5,184 nt of DNA from Alphaproteobacteria bacterium (lineage in GTDB: Bacteria > Pseudomonadota > Alphaproteobacteria > RS24). Location of the stretch: the NCBI GenBank assembly GCA_015163825.1, contig JAAOIL010000212.1, forward strand, positions 1-5,184, read 5' to 3'. The notes beneath the pieces were generated by a model. The model saw nothing but the letters and a program-made list of their open reading frames with translations, ran no database searches and was not told the origin of the DNA. The position numbers were made by a program, and so were the translations under genes. Position 1 is the first letter of the stretch. Each line of letters starts with the position of its first letter. Below, piece after piece: positions 1 through 5,184 of the stretch.

Positions 1-438
1 CCAATCCTTGTGAAAATTGCCCCCGACCTCTCCCCCGCAGCGGCGATAGCGATTGCCGAAAGTGCCATTGCCGAAAACATAGCGGGCTTGATTATATCCA
101 ACACCACCACCTCACGGGCGGATATTACCAGCACAGAATCGGGCGGCGTATCAGGCGCGCCTTTATTCACCGCCTCCACAGATCTTTTGCGCGCTGTATA
201 TCGGGGCATATATAAAAAGGGGGGAACACGGCTCACCCTTATCGGGGCGGGGGGTATCAGCACCCCCGACCAAGCCTATGCCAAAATTCGGGCGGGGGCA
301 TCGCTCTTGCAGATTTATACAAGCTTAGTCTATCATGGACCGGGCTTGCTCAATGATTTGAAAAAAGGCTTGGTCGCCCGCCTCCACGTTGACGGCTTTG
401 CGACAATAGACGAAGCCATCGGCGCCGACCACAAATAG
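1..438 (+). CDS. pyrD: Dihydroorotate dehydrogenase (quinone), class 2, C-terminal part
   Basis: This is the C-terminal 145 codons of PyrD, the FMN flavoenzyme that oxidises dihydroorotate to orotate in pyrimidine synthesis and passes electrons to membrane quinone. The frame is open from base 1, so the gene begins left of the window; the GTG at 10 is an internal valine codon, not a start. Visible family blocks, in fragment numbering, are PILVKIAPDL at 1-10 (the Lys contacts FMN in known structures), SNTTTSR at 33-39 (the Asn belongs to the substrate pocket), GGVSGAPL at 48-55, and the FMN-phosphate site made by GAGGIS at 82-87 and ASLLQIYTS near 100-108. The order and spacing of these blocks match class 2 enzymes. 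The catalytic Ser and the N-terminal membrane-associated helices that define class 2 lie outside the window. The next gene starts 9 bases after the stop, which suggests cotranscription. Identification is firm; the class assignment rests on the C-terminal motifs only. Confidence 0.95.
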   Translation, partial: PILVKIAPDLSPAAAIAIAESAIAENIAGLIISNTTTSRADITSTESGGVSGAPLFTASTDLLRAVYRGIYKKGGTRLTLIGAGGISTPDQAYAKIRAGASLLQIYTSLVYHGPGLLNDLKKGLVARLHVDGFATIDEAIGADHK

Positions 439-447
439 GATTTTAAT

Positions 448-795
448 ATGACAAAGGCGACACTATATCATAATCGGCGTTGTTCTAAATCGCGTCAGGC
501 TTTACAATTATTGCAAGCGGCAAACATAGACCTCACCATTATAGATTACCTGACCACACCCCCTGATCTCAAAACATTACGCAGTTTGCAAAAAATGCTG
601 TCGCTCCCTATCCGCGATTTAATGCGCCCCAAAGAAGCACTATATAAAACACTCGCCCTCGCCAACACAACAGACGAGCAAGATTTATTAAAAGCGATTT
701 GTGCCCACCCGATATTATTAGAGCGCCCGATTTTTATTTATAAAGATAAAGCGGTGATAGGGCGCCCGCCCGAAAATGTGTTGGATATATTATAA
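448..795 (+). CDS. arsC: ArsC/YfgD-family glutaredoxin-type arsenate reductase-like protein
   Basis: This is a 115-residue cytoplasmic thioredoxin-fold protein, about the usual length for the glutaredoxin-dependent ArsC family. The N-terminal active-site loop reads YHNRRCSKSR, placing the catalytic Cys at residue 12 with His8 nearby. The Arg triad that binds arsenate in plasmid ArsC is present at Arg60 (LMRPKEALYK), Arg93 (ERPIFIY) and Arg106 (IGRPPENVL). Known family members reduce arsenate to arsenite using glutathione and glutaredoxin. The overall pattern recalls the chromosomal E. coli paralogue YfgD more than the longer plasmid ArsC. No arsR, arsB or acr3 gene is nearby, so a role in arsenic resistance is not supported by context; general redox or another oxyanion substrate is possible. 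An AGGA at 437-440, overlapping the pyrD stop, sits 7 bases before the ATG and supports this start. The stop overlaps the ATG of the next gene by one base (TAATG), which points to translational coupling. Confidence 0.93.
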   Translation: MTKATLYHNRRCSKSRQALQLLQAANIDLTIIDYLTTPPDLKTLRSLQKMLSLPIRDLMRPKEALYKTLALANTTDEQDLLKAICAHPILLERPIFIYKDKAVIGRPPENVLDIL

Positions 796-1430
796 TGCCG
801 CCTTTTTCATCACACAATACGAGAGCCAGCAAGCGTCATCATAATCGCCAAGCCATTTTACATGCGGCACGCGCGGTGTTTGCGGAACGTGGGTTTGGCG
901 GCACCACCGTGCGCGACATCATCAGGCGCACAGATTTAGCGACAGGCACTTTTTATAATTACTTTGATAGCAAGGATGAAGTTTTTGCCGCCCTCAATGA
1001 AACGATAGGCGGGGGCTTGCGCGAAAAACTAAGCCATGCCCGCACCAGTGCCCTTGATTTTCAGTCCTTTGTTGAGAATAATTATCGTGTTTATTTTGGT
1101 TATTTCGCCACCCATCGCGAGAATTATTTTCTGATGCGTTCCAATCGGGGTCGCGAGGGTGGCAATCAGGTTATGCAAGGTCCGCAAGTGCAAGCGGGTG
1201 TGGCAGAGATGTCGGCAGACATCCGCCAAGCGATAGCGGCGGGGGTGTTGCCAGCAATGGATGCCGATTATTTGGCGGCTTCTTTGGCGGGTATAGCCTT
1301 TGGGGTGCTTGATATTATGATGGAGCGCGACCCGATAGACCCCGAAGCGGCGACACTTTTTGCCACACATCTAGCGATTTATGGTATAGGGGGATTAAGT
1401 CAAATGAGAAAAGATAAAGGGGAAGATTGA
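795..1430 (+). CDS. TetR/AcrR-family transcriptional regulator
   Basis: This is a 211-residue one-component regulator of normal TetR length. The N-terminal DNA-binding domain runs roughly from residue 17 to 65: NRQAILHAARAVFAERGFGG forms the first helix and turn, and TTVRDIIRRTDLATGTFYNYF is the helix-turn-helix with the characteristic G-T-F-Y-N-Y-F recognition segment, followed by DSKDEVFAAL. The rest (about 70-205) is the variable all-helical domain that in this family forms the dimer and the ligand pocket; the segment MDADYLAASLAGIAFGVLD near 155-173 is typical of it. The ligand cannot be read from the sequence. The ATG shares its A with the preceding TAA, no strong Shine-Dalgarno sequence is visible, and coupling to the upstream gene is likely. 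Its own stop overlaps the hydrolase ATG by one base. By position, the hydrolase gene or its whole transcription unit is the likeliest target, but no operator palindrome is seen between these genes because they have no spacers; an operator could lie upstream of the window. Confidence 0.93.
   Translation: MPPFSSHNTRASKRHHNRQAILHAARAVFAERGFGGTTVRDIIRRTDLATGTFYNYFDSKDEVFAALNETIGGGLREKLSHARTSALDFQSFVENNYRVYFGYFATHRENYFLMRSNRGREGGNQVMQGPQVQAGVAEMSADIRQAIAAGVLPAMDADYLAASLAGIAFGVLDIMMERDPIDPEAATLFATHLAIYGIGGLSQMRKDKGED
1416..1425 (+). promoter_or_regulatory. Ribosome binding site that fixes the hydrolase start
   Basis: The purine run AAAGGGGAAG contains a GGGGA core at 1419-1423, six bases before the ATG at 1430. 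This spacing favours ATG 1430 over the in-frame TTG at 1427, which would add one residue. The site lies inside the last codons of the TetR gene, so it provides reinitiation or independent entry at the TGATG overlap. Confidence 0.7.
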
Positions 1431-2473
1431 TGAATATTCAAAAAATACTATTGGGGCTTCTAAAGCGTCTGCCGTCTTTTGTGATAAGGCGCATGGCGGG
1501 GGTGCCATTAGAGATTGATGGCAATGTTTTAGACCCCCACATACATTTATTGGCACGACAGGCAGAAAAGCAAGAGATAGATTTTTCTGATATTTTACAG
1601 GCACGCAAAAACATAAATGAGATGATGTCTGTTTTGAATGCGGGTCGCCGTGCGGGTGTAAGTGTCAGCGACACGACTATAAAAGGCGAGGGTAGCACAT
1701 TAGGTATTCGCATTTACACCCCGACTATAAAAGGCAAGATGAAAAAAACATTACCCGCCGTTTTATTTTTCCATCAAGGTGGTTTGGTGGTTATGGATGT
1801 TGATAGCAATGATACTTTCTGCACGATTATGGCAGATATATGTGGGGCGTGTGTTATCTCGCTAGATTACCGCCTATGTCCGGAACATAAATTCCTAGAT
1901 ACACATGCCGATGCCAAAACATTATGGGATTATGTGCAGGCTAATGCAGAGGCGTTGGCTATAGATGCGTCTCGTGTTGGTGTGGCGGGTGATAGTGCGG
2001 GGGGTCTCTTGGCGAGTGTGCTGTGCCAAAGATTACAAGAGGCGGGTGGCACACAACCCAAAGCACAATTGCTGGTTTATCCTTGGGTTTCAACTTCGTT
2101 CCGTGCCCAAGACGGCGCTTATGAGGGTTCAATGGCGAGTTGCGCTGAATGTTTCCCCTTGGATAGTGCCACGATGGAATTTTTCACTGCGCAAGTTTTC
2201 CCCAATGATGAGGGCATAGAGCACCCCTTCGCCAATCCGTTGGCGCGGGAAAATTTAGCGGGGCTACCCTCGGCGATTGTGGCGACGGCGGGGTTTGACC
2301 CCATTCGCGATCAGGGCAATCAATATGCAAAACGATTGAGTGCGGCGGGTGTGTCTGTCACGCATTATTGTTTTGGCTCACTCTCGCATAGTTTTTTGAG
2401 CATGGGCAATGTCAGCCACGCCACCACAGAGGCAAGCGAGCAATTAGCGAGAGATTTAGCGGCATTACTCTAA
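1430..2473 (+). CDS. Alpha/beta hydrolase, hormone-sensitive lipase (family IV esterase) type
   Basis: This is a 347-residue predicted carboxylesterase that would hydrolyse short to medium acyl esters. The core has the family layout. The oxyanion-hole strand is LFFHQGGLVV with HQGG at 115-118, followed by the block DYRLCPEHKF near 147-156. The nucleophile elbow is GDSAGG with Ser189, the acid is Asp290 in GFDPIRDQG, and the base is His320 in SLSHSFL. The triad is therefore complete. The family usually reads HGGG at the oxyanion hole, so Gln in second position is a departure, although the glycines that donate the backbone NH groups remain. No signal peptide is evident; the N-terminal stretch NIQKILLGLLKRLPSFVIRR looks like an amphipathic cap helix of the kind these enzymes use over the active site, so a cytoplasmic or membrane-peripheral location is likely. 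The gene overlaps the TetR stop by one base and is probably its regulatory partner. The natural substrate is unknown; lipase, esterase or amidase activity all remain possible. Confidence 0.9.
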   Translation: MNIQKILLGLLKRLPSFVIRRMAGVPLEIDGNVLDPHIHLLARQAEKQEIDFSDILQARKNINEMMSVLNAGRRAGVSVSDTTIKGEGSTLGIRIYTPTIKGKMKKTLPAVLFFHQGGLVVMDVDSNDTFCTIMADICGACVISLDYRLCPEHKFLDTHADAKTLWDYVQANAEALAIDASRVGVAGDSAGGLLASVLCQRLQEAGGTQPKAQLLVYPWVSTSFRAQDGAYEGSMASCAECFPLDSATMEFFTAQVFPNDEGIEHPFANPLARENLAGLPSAIVATAGFDPIRDQGNQYAKRLSAAGVSVTHYCFGSLSHSFLSMGNVSHATTEASEQLARDLAALL

Positions 2474-2550
2474 TATCTTGAAATTCATCAGGCAAATTCC
2501 TTTACATTATCGGGCGGGTTCGCTAAATAGCGAGCCTATTGGGATATAAT
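2474..2550 (+). promoter_or_regulatory. Intergenic leader with hairpin upstream of the TPR-sulfotransferase gene
   Basis: These 77 bases are the largest gap in the window. They contain an inverted repeat at 2517-2536: an 8-bp stem, GGTTCGCT paired with AGCGAGCC and including one G-T wobble, around an AAAT loop. The hairpin ends 14 bases before the ATG at 2551. It lacks a following T-tract, so it is not a convincing intrinsic terminator; it could be a weak terminator for the upstream unit, a protein-binding site or a 5' UTR structure. Possible promoter elements are weak: TTTACA at 2501-2506 with TAAATA 17 bases later, or TTGAAA at 2478-2483 with TACATT 19 bases later. A GGGA at 2541-2544 is the only Shine-Dalgarno candidate. 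The hairpin is seen directly; its role is not known. Confidence 0.45.
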
Positions 2551-4803
2551 ATGAGCGAAAAACATAAATCAGTTGGGTCTTTATTGAACCGCGCCGCGAG
2601 TGTCGCCCGTAAGGGTGACATCACGCAGGCACGCGCCCTTTATAATTCCATTTTGGAGCGTTTTCCAAAAAATGAACGCGCCAAAAAGGCACTGGCGGCA
2701 TTATCCGCCTCTACTTCGGCTAGCCCCATAATCCCTACCGCAGCAACAGGCGCAACAGGCGCGCCCACTTTCAAACTTAATCCTTCTGCTTCATCTGCCG
2801 CCCCTCCTTCCCTTATCCCCACGCCTATTTCCACGTCTATTTCCACCCCTATTTCCACCCCGCAAAATAGCGGGGGTGATTTGCCAAAATTTGAAAAAGA
2901 TAAACTGGTCGGCATGCTAGAGGCGGAAAATTTAGAAGACGCGATTGCCTATGCCAAAGAACTTTACAAATCTTATCCGCAAGCCCCGATATTGCCGCGT
3001 GTCATCAGCATGACTTATGAGTTGCAGAAAAAAAAGGGTGATGCGGCGCAATGGGCGGAGGAACTTTACCGCCATGAGGATGGCACATTAGAGGATTATA
3101 TGCGTATGGCGTCCAATTATGGCGATGACGAGAATTACCCCAAAGCCTTAGCGGCATTAGAAAAAGCCTATGAGTTAGAGCCAGAGAATATAGATGTCTT
3201 GCGTGGTTTTGCGTCGTGCCTCTGCGTGATGTATGAGTTCCAACGAGGCATAGAAAAATATAATGAGTTATTAAAACTAGAGCCAGAAAATATGCTTGCC
3301 TTGCGCGAATTGGTCAAGGCGTGTCGCGAAAGCGAGGTCTATAAACGCGCCGTGGAGGCGATAGAAAAAGCCCATGAGTTAGAGCCGGATAATATCGCTA
3401 TCGTCATTGAGTTGGGCATTACTTATAGTACGGCACGGCTTCACAAAAAGGCGGTAGCAACTTATGAGCGTGTCATAGATATGATGAAGGCAACCACAGA
3501 ACCTGTTGCCGATGATGATGGTTATGAAATAAAGATAGAGGGCATTTATGTATCGCTGGCGCAAGCCTTGCGCGAGAGCGATCAGTTTGAACGTGGCTTT
3601 GAAGTGGTGGCACTGGCACTTGAATTGGATGACAATATGCCCGAAGCCTATCAGTGTCGTGGTGCTTTGAATGCGGCGGTGCGCAATAAGGAGGCGGCAC
3701 TAAAAGATTTTGAAAAAGCCATTTCCATTCGCGGTGATATCGCCAATATGTGGCATGTTTATTCTATGCACAAAAAGTTTAAGGCGGGTGATGAGGCGAT
3801 TACGCGTATGGAAGATTTGTTAGCGACTTGCGATGTTGATGAACGCAAAGATTTAGACAACCGCATTCTTTGGGGTTTTGCTTTGGGCAAAGCCTATGCC
3901 GATTTTGGGGATGTTGATAATGCGTTTCATCATTTTTCGCAAGCGGCATATTTGCGCAAAGAAAAGCTGGAATATGATTTTGAGGAAGAAAAAAAACGCT
4001 TTGAGGTATTAAAAACCGTGTTCTCGCCCTTACATGTTGGCGACTATTTAACCCCGCCCGATACGGATTATAAAAAGAAAATGATATTTATTTTAGGCAT
4101 GCCGCGTTCGGGCACCAGCCTGACGGAGCAGATATTGGATAGTCATTCGCTCGTGCATGGCGCAGGCGAGTTAAACTTTATGAACGAGCACACGGGCGAG
4201 TTGCTTTATATGTTTGGTCTGCAGCCAGAAGTGCGTATGCAGAAGGTGGCGTTTGATTCCATTGCCAAATCTTATATGGAATCGATTGATGAATTGGCTT
4301 GCGACGCCCCTTATGTCACCGATAAACTGCCGCATAATTTTGCCCGTCTTGGCTTCATTTTGGGCGGCTTTCCGGAAGCGAAAATTATTCACATGAACCG
4401 AGACCCTATCGCTGTGTGTTGGTCTAATTTCCAAAAGTTTTTCCCAGCGCGTGGTATGGCATTTAGTTTTGATTTTGAAACATTGGGCAAATATTACAAA
4501 CTCTATTTAGACATTATGGATTTCTGGAAAGAGAAATATCCGGGGCGCATTTACGACCTGCATTATGAAAGCCTGACCAGCAACCAAGAAGTGGAAACCC
4601 GCAAACTGCTCGCCCATTGCGGGCTAGAATGGGAACAACAATGTCTTGATTTCCATTTGAATCGCCGCCATGTGCATACTGCCAGCCAAGATCAAGTGCG
4701 CCAAAAAATGTATCAAGGCAGTTCCGAAGCATGGCGGGCTTATGAAAAACACCTTGCCCCCTTAATAGAAGAATTAAAAGGCGTGCATCCTTTATATCGC
4801 TAA
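2551..4803 (+). CDS. Tetratricopeptide repeat protein fused to a C-terminal sulfotransferase domain
   Basis: This is a 750-residue two-part protein. An N-terminal TPR-like unit (about 10-50) is followed by a Ser/Thr/Pro/Ala-rich linker (about 52-108). A long TPR array (about 115-475) follows; its clearest 34-residue units end in LEPEN, LEPEN and LEPDN near residues 208-281. The C-terminal sulfotransferase domain (about 510-750) has the 5'-phosphosulfate loop GMPRSGTS at 516-523 and EQILDSH just after it, the family block DKLPHNF at 591-597, and a 3'-phosphate site MNRDPIAVCWS with Arg617 and Ser625. Together these predict transfer of sulfate from PAPS to an acceptor, with the TPRs recruiting the acceptor or a partner. 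No signal peptide or membrane span is seen, so cytoplasmic action is likely. ATG 2551 is preferred over the in-frame TTG at 2539 because it is a standard start with GGGA six bases upstream. Acceptor specificity cannot be read from the sequence. Fusions of this type occur in many alphaproteobacteria and other bacteria. Confidence 0.93.
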   Translation: MSEKHKSVGSLLNRAASVARKGDITQARALYNSILERFPKNERAKKALAALSASTSASPIIPTAATGATGAPTFKLNPSASSAAPPSLIPTPISTSISTPISTPQNSGGDLPKFEKDKLVGMLEAENLEDAIAYAKELYKSYPQAPILPRVISMTYELQKKKGDAAQWAEELYRHEDGTLEDYMRMASNYGDDENYPKALAALEKAYELEPENIDVLRGFASCLCVMYEFQRGIEKYNELLKLEPENMLALRELVKACRESEVYKRAVEAIEKAHELEPDNIAIVIELGITYSTARLHKKAVATYERVIDMMKATTEPVADDDGYEIKIEGIYVSLAQALRESDQFERGFEVVALALELDDNMPEAYQCRGALNAAVRNKEAALKDFEKAISIRGDIANMWHVYSMHKKFKAGDEAITRMEDLLATCDVDERKDLDNRILWGFALGKAYADFGDVDNAFHHFSQAAYLRKEKLEYDFEEEKKRFEVLKTVFSPLHVGDYLTPPDTDYKKKMIFILGMPRSGTSLTEQILDSHSLVHGAGELNFMNEHTGELLYMFGLQPEVRMQKVAFDSIAKSYMESIDELACDAPYVTDKLPHNFARLGFILGGFPEAKIIHMNRDPIAVCWSNFQKFFPARGMAFSFDFETLGKYYKLYLDIMDFWKEKYPGRIYDLHYESLTSNQEVETRKLLAHCGLEWEQQCLDFHLNRRHVHTASQDQVRQKMYQGSSEAWRAYEKHLAPLIEELKGVHPLYR
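2821..2856 (+). repeat. Three tandem copies of a 12-bp unit in the linker
   Basis: The unit ACGCCTATTTCC is followed by ACGTCTATTTCC and ACCCCTATTTCC, with one or two substitutions between copies. It encodes the tetrapeptide T-P/S-I-S three times (residues 91-102) within the flexible linker of the TPR-sulfotransferase. Because the unit is a multiple of three, copy-number change by slippage would keep the frame and alter only linker length. Confidence 0.85.
3160..3395 (+). repeat. 102-bp periodic DNA similarity between adjacent TPR units
   Basis: The 32 bases at 3160-3191 recur at 3364-3395 with only three differences, exactly 204 bases apart, which is two TPR units of 34 codons. The intervening unit at 3262-3293 keeps the end of the segment (GAGCCAGAAAATAT). 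The segments code for the helix B end and loop, AYELEPEN, LLKLEPEN and AHELEPDN. The nucleotide-level match suggests relatively recent duplication of TPR units rather than old protein-level similarity alone. Confidence 0.75.
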
Positions 4804-4828
4804 CGCGGGGCATTTATACCGCTAGCCG

Positions 4829-5184
4829 CTACCCTAAAGTTGCCAGAGCGGGGAACCAATCCAGCAAATAAACGGCGAGGCTTTGCAAGCGTCCATTCAA
4901 TACCAACACACCCGTCGCCACCAATAGCACCCCGGCAAGGCGGTTAATAAGTCCCCCATATTTTTTCAGACTGGTGCTGACTTCTATATAACGCCCCACC
5001 CCCAAAGCGGCTAGGATAAACGGAATACCCAAACCACTGGCATAGACGGCTAATAAAATGACACCATCACCCAGATTATCGCGCGTGGCAGCCAGTGCCA
5101 GAATACTTGCCAGAATAGGACCGATACAAGGTGTCCAACCAAAAGCAAAAGCCAACCCGATAATAAAAGCACCAATCATGCCAG
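4829..5184 (-). CDS. ccdA: CcdA-type cytochrome c biogenesis / thiol-disulfide transporter, C-terminal part
   Basis: This is the last 118 or so codons of a polytopic inner-membrane protein of the CcdA/DsbD transmembrane family, which carries electrons from cytoplasmic thioredoxin across the membrane, in CcdA to the thiol proteins that keep apocytochrome c reduced. The hallmark is FAFGWTPCIGP, the second conserved Pro-Cys motif, whose redox Cys codon is at 5126-5128; the first conserved Cys lies outside the window. Numbering from the internal Met encoded at 5177-5179, hydrophobic segments cover about 2-30, 38-62 and 77-95, followed by a short C-terminal hydrophobic stretch ending LDWFPALATLG. 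The frame stays open upstream to base 5184, so that Met is internal and the real start lies right of the window. The short C-terminus with no thioredoxin domain favours CcdA over full DsbD. The gene converges on the sulfotransferase gene with 25 bases between the two stops. Confidence 0.88.
   Translation of the reverse strand, partial: GMIGAFIIGLAFAFGWTPCIGPILASILALAATRDNLGDGVILLAVYASGLGIPFILAALGVGRYIEVSTSLKKYGGLINRLAGVLLVATGVLVLNGRLQSLAVYLLDWFPALATLG

Noticed and set aside
1029..1370. Minus-strand open frame opposite the TetR ligand domain
   Set aside because: It has a Cys/His/Arg-rich composition typical of antisense translation and overlaps a confident gene.
1427..1429. TTG as the start of the hydrolase
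   Set aside because: The ATG immediately after it is a stronger start at suitable distance from the GGGGA site and gives the usual TGATG overlap.
1674..1735. 14-bp perfect direct repeat CGACTATAAAAGGC at 1674-1687 and 1722-1735
   Set aside because: Both copies are in frame, encode T-I-K-G in the hydrolase N-terminal region and are 48 bases apart. There are no mobile-element features between them; likely chance or a small local duplication.
2545..2550. TATAAT, a perfect -10 match, directly before the ATG at 2551
   Set aside because: Transcription would start inside the coding sequence, and no -35 element sits at the right distance. It fits an AT-rich leader better than a promoter.
2640..2915. 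Minus-strand open frame opposite the linker, Val/Gly/Glu-rich
   Set aside because: It is the antisense reading of the low-complexity Ser/Thr/Pro linker and has no recognisable domain; a shadow of the real gene.
4514..4813. Minus-strand open frame opposite the sulfotransferase domain
   Set aside because: It fully overlaps a well-supported domain on the + strand and resembles no family.
4805..4822. GCGG...CCGC inverted repeat between the convergent genes, as a possible terminator
   Set aside because: The stem is only 4 bp with a 10-base loop and no T-tract on either strand, too weak to call.

Overview
The window looks like ordinary chromosome from a bacterium, most likely an alphaproteobacterium. 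The reasons are a class 2 (quinone-linked) PyrD, a TPR-sulfotransferase fusion of a kind common in that class, and a CcdA-type thiol transporter gene. This taxonomic call is inference from gene content; there is no rRNA or other decisive marker. Coding density is very high: the longest gene-free stretch is about 77 bases.

Layout: (1) Bases 1-438 hold the C-terminal part of pyrD (pyrimidine synthesis), cut by the left edge. (2) 448-795 is a small ArsC/YfgD-type thioredoxin-fold protein. (3) 795-1430 is a TetR-family repressor. (4) 1430-2473 is an alpha/beta hydrolase of the hormone-sensitive-lipase type. These four genes are on the + strand, with a 9-base gap after pyrD and then one-base stop/start overlaps (TAATG, TGATG), so they look like one transcription unit. 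(5) After a 77-base gap with a short hairpin comes a large + strand gene, 2551-4803. It encodes tetratricopeptide repeats, a Ser/Thr/Pro-rich linker and a C-terminal PAPS-dependent sulfotransferase domain. (6) Convergent to it on the - strand, 4829-5184, is the 3' part of a CcdA-like membrane thiol-disulfide transporter, cut by the right edge.

How they may work together: pyrD probably only supplies the upstream promoter. The TetR protein and the hydrolase form a plausible regulator/target pair, with the regulator sensing a hydrophobic ester or related ligand, but no operator is visible. The sulfotransferase gene probably stands alone and would modify an unknown protein, glycan or lipid acceptor. 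CcdA delivers reducing power across the membrane for cytochrome c maturation.

No clearly new biological system is visible. The points most worth a second look are the fused TPR-sulfotransferase with its DNA-level internal repeats, the unusual HQGG oxyanion motif in the hydrolase, the tightly overlapped arsC-like/tetR/hydrolase unit, and a change in coding-strand C/G balance across the window.
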